Positions 1-10,425 of a stretch of DNA of 64,000 nt are shown here, one piece after another. A program made the position numbers and the translations under genes. The notes below the pieces were generated by a model. It made no database searches and was not told the DNA's origin. It saw nothing but the letters and a program-made list of their open reading frames with translations. Source of the DNA: Mactra quadrangularis. Taxonomy: Eukaryota > Mollusca > Bivalvia > Venerida > Mactridae. Within the stretch, counting starts at the first letter, position 1. Each line of letters starts with the position of its first letter. The DNA lies in contig CM046299.1 in assembly GCA_025267735.1 (NCBI GenBank), positions 14,034,232-14,098,231 on the forward strand, in the 5' to 3' direction.

Positions 1-1964
1 GTTTTAAGCAACTCTTGTAAAAATTGGACTGATATGAAAATCACTAATTTGAGAATGGTGATTTTATTATCAGTAAATATAATTTGTATTATAATTGTTA
101 TTTTAAGAAGGGTTTTACTAACAATTAAATCTCCGTTTTGCCATTATATGCTCCTTTTCGCCTAAAAGTCTCCATTTCGTATCTTATCCATGCCAGTTTT
201 AAATGACGTAAATAGGCACATGGATTTCGTGCATAATTACTTGTGTAATCCGTGTGGTTCAGACGACCAAAATATTTAGAATTTACTTTTTAGAGAGCAA
301 CTTCTATGAAATAGGATAACTTGAAAGTTAAAGGTGCAATGATGAAGGATAAAATTCTAGAATTTATTCAATGTCGATTCTGGGTATTACGAAGTGTTTG
401 GATATTTCAGGTAAGAGGTTTAATTAACAATTGAGAGCCGTCAATGGACAGCGCGCTCTACTATTAGGAGTGGTCTTGTAAACGGAATCAATTATGAAAT
501 TCAATTGAGATGAGAAAAATTTAACAAGAAAACTTTCATTGACTGCAGCTTTTTTATTTTTTGCAGATCTTCTTACTAAAACATTTTCAATATAAAAGGC
601 TTACAATTTAAAATAGTAAAAATTCAAGCTAGAGTGATGCAACTTTAAAATTGACTTCCTATGGTAATACCGTAGCCATGTGTGAATATTCAAATCAATC
701 CCTTCAGTAGTTGCCAAGATAAAATGTTGCATTAAAACTTAACTTAGAATTTTTGTTTGTATGTAAGGGCCATAATTTAGTATAAATTATTGTTAGTTTT
801 ATGAATTATAGTATTTAATATCTAATGGTAAATTTTATCCTACATGATAGACGTTTCAAATGAAACCCTTTAGAAGTTGCAATGATAAAATGTTGCGCAA
901 AAAATCTTAATCAAGAAACAGTACTCGATTATAGTGATTGTTTCAAGAAAAAATCAATGTGTGTACAATAGCATCATTGTTATTAGTATACACTGCTCAT
1001 GTAGACCCAAAAGGTATTAGTTATCCAAAGTAATTGGTTATATAGATTTTTATACATAAAAATCAATATAAGGTTTCTCTTTTGCAAGAGCCATTTTGAC
1101 AAAAAAATGACATAAAAACAAAACATTAATAAAAAGGTCTTACAACACAGAAAATTAAGTTTAATAGTAAAAAACACAGATGTACAAAAAAAATATTTGA
1201 GCTCTGTGTCGAAAAATTCCAAGTACGAGAAATGATACGTAGCAAAAATACCGACGCACATAGAATTCAACAGAAACTAATTTACGAAAGTTTTTAGGTC
1301 GAAGAGTCCAGGGGGCGAAAACAAAAATAGTTCCGTTTTAAAAAGTACCGAAATGCGTGGCTTTTGTCATCGATTTATTCATTCGAACGCTCTTGGTTTT
1401 ATCAAAACGAACTTTTTTGCCGGCGATATTGTCCGAACTTTTCGATTGAGCATAAAAAACCTATACCATACCCCAGAAAAATGTTTCGTCCCTCGTTTCG
1501 TAACTCAATTCCTGTTATAGGCCCTACCGGCATGTATATGTACGTATCTCGGAACTGTGTTTGTTTTACTTGTGTGAATTTCTATATTTGTTTGAGGCGA
1601 AAGTTTATTACTGCACTTTAATAGTTGCACAAGCATTTAATTGTGTCAGTACTTCACATTACTTTATTGATTGATTTAAAATATGTTTAACTGTTTCACT
1701 ACTACTGCATTTCATGCTATTCTATATTGCGTATGGGATAAAATATTGCACATTGAACCGCATATTACATACATTAGATTTACTGTATATAAAGTTGTAT
1801 ATTGAATATAAAATTGTAAATTGTATAAAAATGTATGGATCTATATGTATAAATAAAACAATAATGTATATATAGTTAATTATTGTTATAATTTTTTATG
1901 TTATTGTATTTTTACCACTTTTTTATTTGGTTTACATTCACAAAGTTATAATTTCTATAATCTA

Positions 1965-2091
1965 AAGTATGTGCTTTGTAGTTGGTTAACAGCTAAATCC
2001 AGAGATTTAGCCTTTCCAGGACAGTGACTAAGTTGACTGACCGCCGTTATATGACATATACAATGTGTTGCTATGACGGTAAACCCAACAA
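1965..2091 (+). mobile_element. SINE core fragment (one per tandem unit)
   Basis: It shares TTAACAGCTAAATCCAGAG, ATTTAGCC, TTGACTGACCGCCG and the tail AAACCCAAC with the full-length SINE at 58864-59223 (inverted there) and with 46752-46897. No tRNA head is visible here, so it is a truncated or degraded copy. Every unit carries it at the same place. Confidence 0.6.
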
Positions 2092-2584
2092 AACAAAAAA
2101 AAAATTAGCATCATTAAATATAAGTATATAATATACAGTCACATATAAGTAATTCGTTTTCTCCAGACTAGTTATTTTGGTGATTTATAAGCAAGGAAAA
2201 TATATAAGGGAGACAATGTCAAATTAAATACGTTTGAAACTGAACTGAATTTATTTGACTCTCTCGTCTACAAATACATGTTGTACTCGTAACATGTTAA
2301 TTAGCGATATTTTTCATTGGTTAAACTGTTACATAGACACAGAGTCATACAAAAGCCAAGTAATCACTTCTTTTGGTATAACATTTTATGTGTTCCGTCG
2401 TTCTCATATACCACGACACTTTTTTCATTAACACGACCATCAGAACTGCTTAGTAAATTGTATGACAAATTAAGCAATAGGAACAATCTTAAAGATCGCC
2501 GAGGTTGTTCCGAATGCAAAATTAGACACAATAAATAATTCACCTCATTATTAAATTATTTTTTAATTTAAAATTGGTCATGGC

Positions 2585-3035
2585 CAGTGGCGTAGCAAGG
2601 TCTTTTTGATGTGTACGCAAAATCCTAGGGGTCAAGGGCATGCCCCGCCCCGAATTTGTTTTTCTGTAGATCATTTCAGGAGCATTTTTGGCAACTATTC
2701 AAAATGGGTCTGTATAATTCAATCTGGACACAAATATAGGAAGACAACATTCATACAAATTATCATTCAATTTTAACCAGCGTTTAAAGAATTATATAGA
2801 CTGGATTCAAAGACAAACATCGAATTTTAAAACCGTAAATTCAACTCCCAAAAGGCATCGCAAGTCCCATTGAAATATAACTTGACATAAGGTTAGTAAA
2901 ATAACGATCAAGCAGTTTTGTTTTACACACCCCTACCCCCCTCGGCGAAACATTTTTTGGCGTTTGTATTTTTACAATTTTCTGGACCAGTGTGTACGCA
3001 GCTGCGTACTCTGCGTACTGGTAGCTACGCGCCTG
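2585..3035. mobile_element. hAT-like MITE at the unit boundary (451 bp, unit 0)
   Basis: The left end is CAGTGGCGTAGCAAGG and the right end GGTAGCTACGCGCCTG, imperfect inverted repeats of CAG...CTG type. It is flanked by a 5-bp direct repeat ATGGC (2580-2584 and 3036-3040). CAG...CTG termini are typical of hAT-related elements; a 5-bp rather than 8-bp duplication has been reported for a hAT subgroup, from memory and with low certainty. Other copies are 9760-10220, 16995-17455, 23663-24113, 30833-31293 and 38074-38534. Confidence 0.7.
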
Positions 3036-3059
3036 ATGGCTATTGATGATGAAATTTAT

Positions 3060-3136
3060 GCTAAAAACGTCACAGTTACATATGACGTAATAACGTAACG
3101 TATACAACGTCAGAATCACTATAACGACATATAAAG
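3060..3136 (+). promoter_or_regulatory. Short-form promoter of unit 1 gene: CRE-like half sites and TATA box
   Basis: A cluster of CGTCA/TGACGT and ACGT half sites (about 3067-3113) precedes TATAAAG at 3130-3136, 54 bases before the start codon at 3190. CRE-type sites are known binding sites for CREB/ATF bZIP factors; their use here is inference. The spacing suits a transcription start near 3160. The block matches the long form in units 2, 3 and 5 except that about 51 bp, including a perfect TGACGTCA palindrome, is absent. Unit 4 has the same short form (TATA at 24208). Confidence 0.5.
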
Positions 3137-3189
3137 CGCACAAAGCAGCATCATATAAGAGATACAGATTTATATTACAAGAAGAAATA

Positions 3190-5731
3190 ATGAGAGACAT
3201 GACAAAATTGACTGGAAATGTTTGTACAGAGTTAGCAAGGAATAGGTAAGTTTTTATTTAAAATTAAATTTCGTCAAACGTTGAGCTTTAAATACAGAAT
3301 GTTACTTATTATAAGCATTTCGTCTGTTTATTGCAACCTTCCTCTAAGTCAGATCTTCAAAAGATTTCCTGAGGTCTATGAAATATTTTCAATTCTATTA
3401 TATTTCGATACAGAAAATGGTAATGAAATAATGTCTATTTTTTAATTTAAAAAACGACGCTACATGTTGTTATTGTTTTAAATAATTTTTAAAGCGAAAT
3501 TAAAATGAACATAAAAATAACGACAAGCTCAGTGTAGGTTAGCATATATGTTTTAATTTTTAGCACTTTTGTCCCAATTAGATATATATAAATTTATTTG
3601 ATTTCAGTGATCAAAGTGTCAAGAGTGTCACCATAACAACTGAAAAAAATGGAAACCAAATAAGTACATAGTGTTTAATGATAATGAAAGTTCTAAATCT
3701 AGTTTTTCTTCGAGACAAACCATCACTGGTGAGTTTATTTATACTAATTTATTTCGCTAGACTGTGAAGCAAGTTCATACAACTTATATTAATCACTCTC
3801 GAGTCCACTTCCAGGTATATTTGAATTAGTCGTGATTTTGGCAGGCAGCTGCAAGAAATTAACGAACATAATAAATGTATTATTGCATTCCGGAGATCAT
3901 GTCACTTTATACCCCGAATAAGGGTATCAGCTCGCTAGCAACGTGTGTTATTGTCTTTGCTATTGAACCAAAATACATTTCAAGTTTCTACAAATCGTAA
4001 AATTCATCAATTTATATATTGTTTTAATTAACACTTACTTGTAAGCAAACATTTGACAACTGTTATTAACTTCAAACATCTATTGCAGGTTCCAACAAAA
4101 TCTCAGAATGGACAAGAAAAGATAACTCTCCTCAAAGATCAGCCTATGAATACACAGAAAGATATAAGAAAATTAGACAACGTGAATCTGAAATTAGACA
4201 AGATATTGTGAATGTAATTCAACAGAAAATTAGCCATCTTCAAGGTAATTTTAATATAGATTTCTATTTAAAAACTACAGTGCAACCTCTCTTAAGCAAC
4301 ACCAACTGGGAGGGCCTAAAATGTGTTGTTGTTCAGAGGTTGCATTCTCGTTCCCAGAGTCTAGTAGGATTCTAAATACTAGCTAGTATTGAGAATCCTA
4401 CTAGATTCTGGGAACGAGAATGAGAGGTTGTTGTTCTGCAGAGGTTTAGTTTAATGAAAATTATAACTTAGGGAAATGTCAAAAGTTGTTATTGTGCAGA
4501 GGATTTGTTCTGTAGAGGACAGCTCTGCAAAGGCTATACTGTACTAAGTACTTGGGATTTTCTCGTACTTTTTATGTACTAGCTTGTGAAACCAACAAGC
4601 TAACAATTCTGTTTTTTGTAAGTTATGCACAGATAGCGCACGACTTTTATGTGAACATGTAGACCTTTTGTTTATTATGGATAGCAGAATATGGCCACTG
4701 TTAATCGAACATGTCCCTAAAGGCATAAACACATACATTTCTACCCTTAAAGCTGATGTACTTACATGCAACTAAATGCAATTTTAAACAAGACCCTAAT
4801 TAAGATGAAGGCTGATCCTAATAATAAAAACAACGATCCCACAAAAGGAGGGTCTTTTGCTGATGTTGCTTCAACTTGTGACCCAGCCTTATTGCTTTTG
4901 TTATCTGCAATGTGAAATTGTTTATGCTCTACTATGGCTTTAAAGATTTACTTTTTATTAATTTGTATGTACATTACCTGGGGTGTGGAATTCCTATGCC
5001 CGACTTGTCAGACTCGTACCTATATGGCTGCGGACGAGTAAATATGTCCAACCCACTCGTCCGAGGACAAGTTATATTTTTAGCTGTAAAATAATTCTAA
5101 CATAGCTATACAATGTACTTAAAATATAGATATTTCAATGCTTCTATCACATTAAACAGTGAACTATTTTTATTATCAATCATTTATCATTACTTACAGT
5201 ATTTACTTAACATCATAGTTCTATAAATTTTTTTCGAGTATTGAACTTCTGGGCAAGTAAGTTTTGATTCTGGACAAGTTGATTTTTTAGGTTGCAATTG
5301 TACGTGGGCAAGTTGAAAAAACTTGAAATTACACATATCTGATTACTGTTACATGTATATGAAAACAGTAAAATATCATTAAGCTAAAGATTTTCACTTA
5401 AAAAGCTATTGTGTTCTATTTTTATTTTCCAGACCATACAACAAAGGCAAGAGGTTCCAAAAGACGCTTGGAAGAAAACACTGGTGATTGCAATGATGAT
5501 TGCAAAGTTAAGAAAATGGTGGCAAATGATGAAAATAAAGTCAAAGTGAATAGTAATGCACACGAAAACATCGCGATTAAAAACCAACCACATACAGATG
5601 AGAATAATAAAAAGAGAAAGTCTGATGAAGACGCTGATACTGTAAGCGAAATGAAAAGACCAAAGATCAAGTTTCGACTGGGCACAGAAAACCCACCCAC
5701 AAGTATCCCTGAAGTGCCGAAAAAAACTTAA
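3190..5731 (+). CDS. Unit 1 copy of an unrecognised four-exon gene (188-aa basic protein)
   Basis: Proposed coding exons are 3190-3245, 3608-3663, 4089-4244 and 5433-5731, 567 nt including TAA. Introns follow GT-AG with phases 2, 1, 1. The donors of exons 1 and 3 (AG|GTAAGT, AG|GTAATT) and the acceptors (TTTCAG, TTGCAG, TTCCAG) are good. The donor of exon 2 (AA|GTACAT) is weak. The predicted protein has no signal peptide or membrane segment. Residues 54-89 are a charged, probably helical stretch (AYEYTERYKKIRQRESEIRQ is within it). Basic clusters at 98-101 (SKRR), 149-152 (KKRK) and 164-169 (KRPKIK) look like nuclear localisation signals. The C-terminal half is hydrophilic, rich in K, N, D and E and probably disordered. 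I do not recognise the family. This copy alone has Ile instead of Thr at residue 37. ATTAAA at 6191 is a possible polyadenylation signal. Confidence 0.6.
4276..4543. mobile_element. MITE in intron 3 of the unit gene, with TA ends
   Basis: The ends are imperfect inverted repeats: TACAGTGCAACCTCT at the left and the reverse complement of TACAGTATAGCCTTT at the right. Both ends start with TA, as expected for a TA target duplication of Tc1/mariner type. It contains a nested hairpin at 4343-4422. The same element is in intron 3 of every unit (about +7236, +14470, +21078, +28311). Confidence 0.55.
4343..4422. repeat. 80-bp near-perfect palindrome inside the intron 3 MITE
   Basis: Two arms of about 40 bp are inverted with almost no spacer; the centre reads AATACTAGCTAGTATT. 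Outer arms begin CATTCTCGTTCCCAGA and end with its complement TCTGGGAACGAGAATG. Only about two mismatched positions are seen. It is conserved in all five units (for example 11579-11658). As RNA it would form a long hairpin; as DNA it could extrude a cruciform. Confidence 0.8.
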
Positions 5732-6069
5732 ATGATGTTCAAGAGTGCTCCAACTCATGTGTATGTAAAGCAGGACCTAGTGTCAAACCAAAGCCGATTT
5801 CACGACGAGGTGAACAACCAGAAAAGCCATTGTACCAAAGGTTACTACAAAGGCGACTTCTTAACACAGTTAACATGGTGTTCCATGAATGTTGTTCACT
5901 GAAATGTTGTGAGAAATGGTGTGAAAAGAGAATATCCGCTGATATGTTAGAAAATGGTTTTGATAAGTTTAACTTGAGAGTGGATTACTTCAGCTGGGGA
6001 CAATATGAACAAAAACAAGATGACGAAAGCAATGATGACGTAGGCAACAACGATGATTGGTTCTGGTGA
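5713..6069 (+). other. Cysteine-rich -1-frame ORF overlapping and following the gene's last exon (unit 1)
   Basis: An open frame of 118 codons runs from just after an in-frame TGA at 5710 to TGA at 6067. It overlaps the last codons of the 188-aa frame and lies in the -1 frame relative to it. The crossover is a run of seven A bases (5720-5726), two codons before the gene's TAA. Cys clusters CSNSCVC and ECCSLKCCEKWC are followed by an acidic tail ending in DDWFW. The first ATG in frame is at 5875 (64 codons left). The frame is open in all five units (ends 6069, 13305, 20539, 27146, 34386); only unit 4 differs (Ala to Thr). It may be a C-terminal extension reached by slippage or unseen splicing, a small second frame, or chance in the 3' UTR. 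No function is recognised. Confidence 0.35.
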
Positions 6070-6299
6070 ACTATTAATCATCTTACTACATTTTATTTAT
6101 TTATAGTCCATTAATTGATGAAATGCAAATGACAATTTATCAACTTAATATTTGGTTTGTCTAGTACAGACGTTTATTTTTTTTAAAACTATTAAAAATA
6201 ATGTATACGTACGTATACCGGCATGTAAAAACCAAATGTTTTTGTTTTAATTATTGTTTAAAGTAAAATATGTGTTCTGTTTCGGTGTCTTACAAAGGC

Positions 6300-6560
6300 C
6301 AAGCTCAGGATTTCGAATCAAGTGTCCCTAAGAGGTTGCTAGTTAGAGTCTCACCCGGACTGGTTATACTCTTCCATGGATATTCGACAATAATGTTGAT
6401 TTTCCTCCATTGATTAGGTATAACAACAACAACAACCTTTATTGCTCTAAACATACAACATGTTTGTAGCAAACAGAATGAAATTTACAAACACATATAG
6501 TGAACATGGCATTATCATAAACAGACATACGAAAAAAAAAGAAATTTAAATGAATCCCAT
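6300..6560. mobile_element. Retroposon-like remnants downstream of the unit gene (SINE-like B-box, LINE-like tail)
   Basis: Near 6350 a degenerate pol III B-box-like phrase (GTTAGAGTCTCACC) is seen. From about 6423, AACAACAACAACAACC precedes CTTTATTGC; read on the minus strand this is AATAAAGGTTGTTGTTGTT, a common form of non-LTR retrotransposon 3' end with a short-repeat tail. The element body cannot be assigned. The same sequence recurs in each unit. Confidence 0.35.
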
Positions 6561-7062
6561 GGTGATCACCCGCATATATTATATATATAACCCATAGTAA
6601 AAACATGTAATTATGATAAAATAAAATGAAGAAACACGCCCTTCATACAAGTATAGGGCTAAATATTTTGTTTGTATTGTATAAAGATATTATATTCAGC
6701 CTAGTCTGGTAAGAAATATAACATTCACATGGTCAATTTAAATCTGAAGGCACACCTTTGCAGGATCTGTACTAAACATTTTCACCAAATCAAAAATGCT
6801 TAGTCCGATCTAAAAAAGGAAAAATCGTGTACATAATATTATGCATAATATAATGGACAAGATATCGAACGTTTGGAAGGGTTGATTAGTCTTGGTTATA
6901 GACAAGGTCCAGGAAACCTAGGTAAGGTGAGCTTGCCTCAGTAAAATGACAATAATGTTTGTCGACACGGCGTTTAACCCACTGGCACCAGAGTCCTCAC
7001 ACTCGTTAAATACGCACACATATAATAATAAGTACACATTAACATAGATCCCATGCTACTCA

Positions 7063-7164
7063 AAAATGACTTACAGTCAAGAAATACACTAATGGACAGG
7101 TACATTTTCCCAATTCTAGGGGGGGTCCGGACCCCCCCCCTGACCCCCTTTGGATCCGCCTTTG
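7063..7164. mobile_element. MITE fragment with variable G/C run at the unit's 3' part
   Basis: This matches the right part of the element at 56081-56381 (shared phrase AAATACACTAATGGACA, then a long G run, C run and GGATCCGCC). The G and C runs differ in length in each unit (near 7125, 14355, 21590, 28197, 35437), as expected from slippage or consensus error. Its left end is not recognisable in the unit. Confidence 0.6.
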
Positions 7165-10100
7165 TGGACCCTACGTTTTAAGCAACTCTTGTAAAAATTG
7201 GACTGATATGAAAATCACTAATTTGAGAATGGTGATTTTATTATCAGTAAATATAATTTGTATTATAATTGTTATTTTAAGAAGGGTTTTACTAACAATT
7301 AAATCTCCGTTTTGCCATTATATGCTCCTTTTCGCCTAAAAGTCTCCATTTCGTATCTTATCCATGCCAGTTTTAAATGACGTAAATAGGCACATGGATT
7401 TCGTGCATAATTACTTGTGTAATCCGTGTGGTTCAGACGACCAAAATATTTAGAATTTACTTTTTAGAGAGCAACTTCTATGAAATAGGATAACTTGAAA
7501 GTTAAAGGTGCAATGATGAAGGATAAAATTCTAGAATTTATTCAATGTCGATTCTGGGTATTACGAAGTGTTTGGATATTTCAGGTAAGAGGTTTAATTA
7601 ACAATTGAGAGCCGTCAATGGACAGCGCGCTCTACTATTAGGAGTGGTCTTGTAAACGGAATCAATTATGAAATTCAATTGAGATGAGAAAAATTTAACA
7701 AGAAAACTTTCATTGACTGCAGCTTTTTTATTTTTTGCAGATCTTCTTACTAAAACATTTTCAATATAAAAGGCTTACAATTTAAAATAGTAAAAATTCA
7801 AGCTAGAGTGATGCAACTTTAAAATTGACTTCCTATGGTAATACCGTAGCCATGTGTGAATATTCAAATCAATCCCTTCAGTAGTTGCCAAGATAAAATG
7901 TTGCATTAAAACTTAACTTAGAATTTTTGTTTGTATGTAAGGGCCATAATTTAGTATAAATTATTGTTAGTTTTATGAATTATAGTATTTAATATCTAAT
8001 GGTAAATTTTATCCTACATGATAGACGTTTCAAATGAAACCCTTTAGAAGTTGCAATGATAAAATGTTGCGCAAAAAATCTTAATCAAGAAACAGTACTC
8101 GATTATAGTGATTGTTTCAAGAAAAAATCAATGTGTGTACAATAGCATCATTGTTATTAGTATACACTGCTCATGTAGACCCAAAAGGTATTAGTTATCC
8201 AAAGTAATTGGTTATATAGATTTTTATACATAAAAATCAATATAAGGTTTCTCTTTTGCAAGAGCCATTTTGACAAAAAAATGACATAAAAACAAAACAT
8301 TAATAAAAAGGTCTTACAACACAGAAAATTAAGTTTAATAGTAAAAAACACAGATGTACAAAAAAAAATATTTGAGCTCTGTGTCGAAAAATTCCAAGTA
8401 CGAGAAATGATACGTAGCAAAAATACCGACGCACATAGAATTCAACAGAAACTAATTTACGAAAGTTTTTAGGTCGAAGAGTCCAGGGGGCGAAAACAAA
8501 AATAGTTCCGTTTTAAAAAGTACCGAAATGCGTGGCTTTTGTCATCGATTTATTCATTCGAACGCTCTTGGTTTTATCAAAACGAACTTTTTTGCCGGCG
8601 ATATTGTCCGAACTTTTCGATTGAGCATAAAAAACCTATACCATACCCCAGAAAAATGTTTCGTCCCTCGTTTCGTAACTCAATTCCTGTTATAGGCCCT
8701 ACCGGCATGTATATGTACGTATCTCGGAACTGTGTTTGTTTTACTTGTGTGAATTTCTATATTTGTTTGAGGCGAAAGTTTATTACTGCACTTTAATAGT
8801 TGCACAAGCATTTAATTGTGTCAGTACTTCACATTACTTTATTGATTGATTTAAAATATGTTTAACTGTTTCACTACTACTGCATTTCATGCTATTCTAT
8901 ATTGCGTATGGGATAAAATATTGCACATTGAACCGCATATTACATACATTAGATTTACTGTATATAAAGTTGTATATTGAATATAAAATTGTAAATTGTA
9001 TAAAAATGTATGGATCTATATGTATAAATAAAACAATAATGTATATATAGTTAATTATTGTTATAATTTTTTATGTTATTGTATTTTTACCACTTTTTTA
9101 TTTGGTTTACATTCACAAAGTTATAATTTCTATAATCTAAAGTATGTGCTTTGTAGTTGGTTAACAGCTAAATCCAGAGATTTAGCCTTTCCAGGACAGT
9201 GACTAAGTTGACTGACCGCCGTTATATGACATATACAATGTGTTGCTATGACGGTAAACCCAACAAAACAAAAATAAAATAAGCATCATTAAATATAAGT
9301 ATATAATATACAGTCACATATAAGTAATTCGTTTTCTCCAGACTAGTTATTTTGGTGATTTATAAGCAAGGAAAATATATAAGGGAGACAATGTCAAATT
9401 AAATACGTTTGAAACTGAACTGAATTTATTTGACTCTCTCGTCTACAAATACATGTTGTACTCGTAACATGTTAATTAGCGATATTTTTCATTGGTTAAA
9501 CTGTTACATAGACACAGAGTCATACAAAAGCCAAGTAATCACTTCTTTTGGTATAACATTTTATGTGTTCCGTCGTTCTCATATACCACGACACTTTTTT
9601 CATTAACACGACCATCAGAACTGCTTAGTAAATTGTATGACAAATTAAGCAATAGGAACAATCTTAAAGATCGCCGAGGTTGTTCCGAATGCAAAATTAG
9701 ACACAATAAATAATTCACCTCATTATTAAATTATTTTTTAATTTAAAATTGGTCATGGCCAGTGGCGTAGCAAGGTCTTTTTGATGTGTACGCAAAATCC
9801 TAGGGGTCAAGGGCATGCCCCGCCCCGAATTTGTTTTTCTGTAGATCATTTCAGGAGCATTTTTGGCAACTATTCAAAATGGGTCTGTATAATTCAATCT
9901 GGACACAAATATAGGAAGACAACATTCATACAAATTATCATTCAATTTTAACCAGCGTTTAAAGAATTATATAGACTGGATTCAAAGACAAACATCGAAT
10001 TTTAAAACCGTAAATTCAACTCCCAAAAGGCATCGCAAGTCCCATTGAAATATAACTTGACATAAGGTTAGTAAAATAACGATCAAGCAGTTTTGTTTTA

Positions 10101-10244
10101 CACACCCCTACCCCCCTCGGCGAAAGATTTTATTACATTTTTTGGCGTTTGTATTTTTACAATTTTCTGGACCAGTGTGTACAAAGCTGCGTACTCTGCG
10201 TACTGGTAGCTACGCGCCTGATGGCTATTGATGATGAAATTTAT

Positions 10245-10372
10245 GCTGGAAAACACTCAATATTATAATATTTTACGTCCTCTAACGTCATGACGTCAAA
10301 AAACGTCACAGTTACATATGACGTAATAACGTAACGTATACAACGTCAGAATCACTATAACGACATATAAAG
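10245..10372 (+). promoter_or_regulatory. Long-form promoter of unit 2 gene: full CRE palindrome plus TATA box
   Basis: Contains TGACGTCA at 10291-10298, a neighbouring AACGTCA on each side, further TGACGTAA/AACGTAACGT motifs and TATAAAG at 10366-10372, 54 bases ahead of the ATG at 10426. The same long form occurs in unit 3 (palindrome 17525-17532, TATA 17600) and unit 5 (palindrome 31364-31371, TATA 31439). At least six ACGT cores occur within about 70 bp. The promoter role is inferred from motif density and position. Confidence 0.55.
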
Positions 10373-10425
10373 CGCACAAAGCAGCATCATATAAGAGATA
10401 CAGATTTATATTACAAGAAGAAATA

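Larger units (their letters stand above)
1..3035 (+). repeat. Tail of a 7.2-kb tandem unit (unit 0), truncated by the window edge
   Basis: This is the right part of a tandem unit, nearly identical base for base to 7175-10220, 14411-17455, 28249-31293 and 35491-38534, and to 21645-24113 apart from a deletion. It has no part of the unit's four-exon gene. Contents in order: two diverged copies of a module of about 165 bp (near 692 and 857, sharing a phrase about AAAATGTTGC); AT-rich sequence; a region of higher GC at 1280-1560; a SINE core at 1965-2091; and the hAT-like MITE at 2585-3035. Short open frames here (85, 73 and 95 codons) lack an ATG or recognisable similarity and I treat them as chance. 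One unit (22711) has lost the 1280-1560 region, so it is dispensable. Confidence 0.93.
3036..10220 (+). repeat. Tandem unit 1, complete (7185 bp)
   Basis: First complete unit, defined from the base after one hAT-like MITE to the last base of the next. It carries the four-exon gene at 3190-5731. It shares with unit 4 two deletions relative to units 2, 3 and 5: 10 bp inside the preceding MITE and about 51 bp in the promoter block. The right half matches the other units throughout. The unit is bounded by MITE copies at 2585-3035 and 9760-10220. Confidence 0.93.

Noticed and set aside
1353..1621. Small ORFs (55 codons from ATG 1353; 85 codons without ATG) in the unit's right half
   Set aside because: No similarity, a replacement change in other units and complete loss in unit 3 argue against a gene.
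2841..3200. 119-codon minus-strand frame in units 1 and 4
   Set aside because: It arises only from the two deletions there and crosses the MITE end and promoter of the plus-strand gene.
3603..3728. A -1 ribosomal frameshift in exon 2 (A AAA AAT with an open downstream frame)
   Set aside because: The slippery-like run is real, but ending the exon at the in-frame donor AA|GTACAT gives one continuous frame with consistent phases, which is simpler.
5384..5758. 124-codon and 92-codon minus-strand frames over the gene's last exon, in every unit
   Set aside because: They are opposite-strand shadows of the exon with no splice or promoter support, and they copy wherever the exon is copied.
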